The position numbers were made by a program, and so were the translations under genes. The notes beneath the pieces are model-generated. The model did not search any database. It was not told where the DNA came from and saw nothing but the letters and a program-made list of their open reading frames with translations. DNA of 43,821 nt from Clostridium tagluense. Lineage in GTDB: Bacteria > Bacillota > Clostridia > Clostridiales > Clostridiaceae. The stretch's first letter is position 1; each line of letters begins with the position of its first letter. Positions 43,755 through 43,821 of this stretch are shown piece by piece. The stretch covers positions 1 to 43,821 of the forward strand of contig NZ_BHYK01000034.1 in assembly GCF_003865095.1 (NCBI RefSeq), written 5' to 3'.

Positions 43755-43821
43755 TTATTGTGCTGCTACTTGTACAGCCCCTTGTATGGTTGCTATGGTC
43801 TGTTTAAGTTGTGTATTTTCT
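43755..43821 (-). CDS. Partial gene, C-terminus only
   Basis: The last 21 codons of a minus-strand gene that begins outside the window: ENTQLKQTIATIQGAVQVAA then Q and a stop. The sequence is helical and Gln/Ala-rich, and looks like the end of a coiled-coil or structural protein. It is too short to identify. The terminator just downstream supports it being a real gene end. Confidence 0.5.
   Translation of the reverse strand, partial: ENTQLKQTIATIQGAVQVAAQ

Overview
The window looks like a chromosomal stretch of a low-GC, spore-forming Firmicute, most likely Clostridium sensu stricto. The reasons are the very AT-rich sequence, strong AGGAGG-type ribosome binding sites, intrinsic terminators, a spore germinant-receptor operon, clostridial-type chemoreceptors and an orphan sensor kinase. 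I cannot name a species from the sequence alone. No rRNA, tRNA, complete insertion sequence or CRISPR array was seen.

Layout. (1) 0.15-4.1 kb, minus strand: a CstA-family carbon/pyruvate-type transporter with a LytS/LytTR two-component system upstream. The regulator gene carries an in-frame stop that removes most of its DNA-binding domain. (2) 4.3-7.9 kb: small housekeeping-type genes (MmcQ/YjbR protein, DnaQ-like exonuclease, nucleotidyltransferase, acyl-CoA thioesterase, an unknown protein, a 54-residue protein). Among them lie a ~125 bp palindromic repeat and a half copy of it. (3) 8.0-16.2 kb: a seven-gene germinant-receptor operon in transcription order A-B-C-B-C-C-B, with overlapping starts and stops. 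(4) 16.5-21 kb: a zinc-ribbon protein, an orphan PAS histidine kinase, an unknown protein and an M29 aminopeptidase. (5) 21.3-32.6 kb: two chemoreceptors flanking an ABC-F protein with an attenuator-like leader, half of an MFS transporter, a separate 48-residue gene, a large transglutaminase-like protein, CutC and a lipoprotein. (6) 33-39.6 kb: a CAX cation/proton antiporter, a DUF2179 membrane protein, a MarR/DHA2-MFS efflux operon with paired operators, and an OpuC-type osmolyte ABC transporter. (7) 40-43.8 kb: a PLP-enzyme/GNAT fusion, then a patchy accessory stretch. That stretch holds a YbaK remnant, a promoter with a LexA-type box driving tiny ORFs, a Cys-rich Xre protein, a ribbon-helix-helix protein and a zinc-ribbon/DUF4352 protein.

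How the genes work together. The likely coherent units are pyruvate or carbon sensing and uptake (cstA-lytSR), spore germination (ger operon, possibly linked to sporulation through the neighbouring orphan kinase), drug response (ABC-F; MarR-MFS) and osmolyte import (opu). Several genes are decayed: the nonsense LytTR regulator, the half MFS, the MFS tail fragment and the YbaK fragment. No single unprecedented multi-gene system is evident. The best leads are the expanded ger operon whose three C subunits lack a lipobox, the SOS-type promoter with small ORFs, the palindromic repeat family and the PLP-GNAT fusion.
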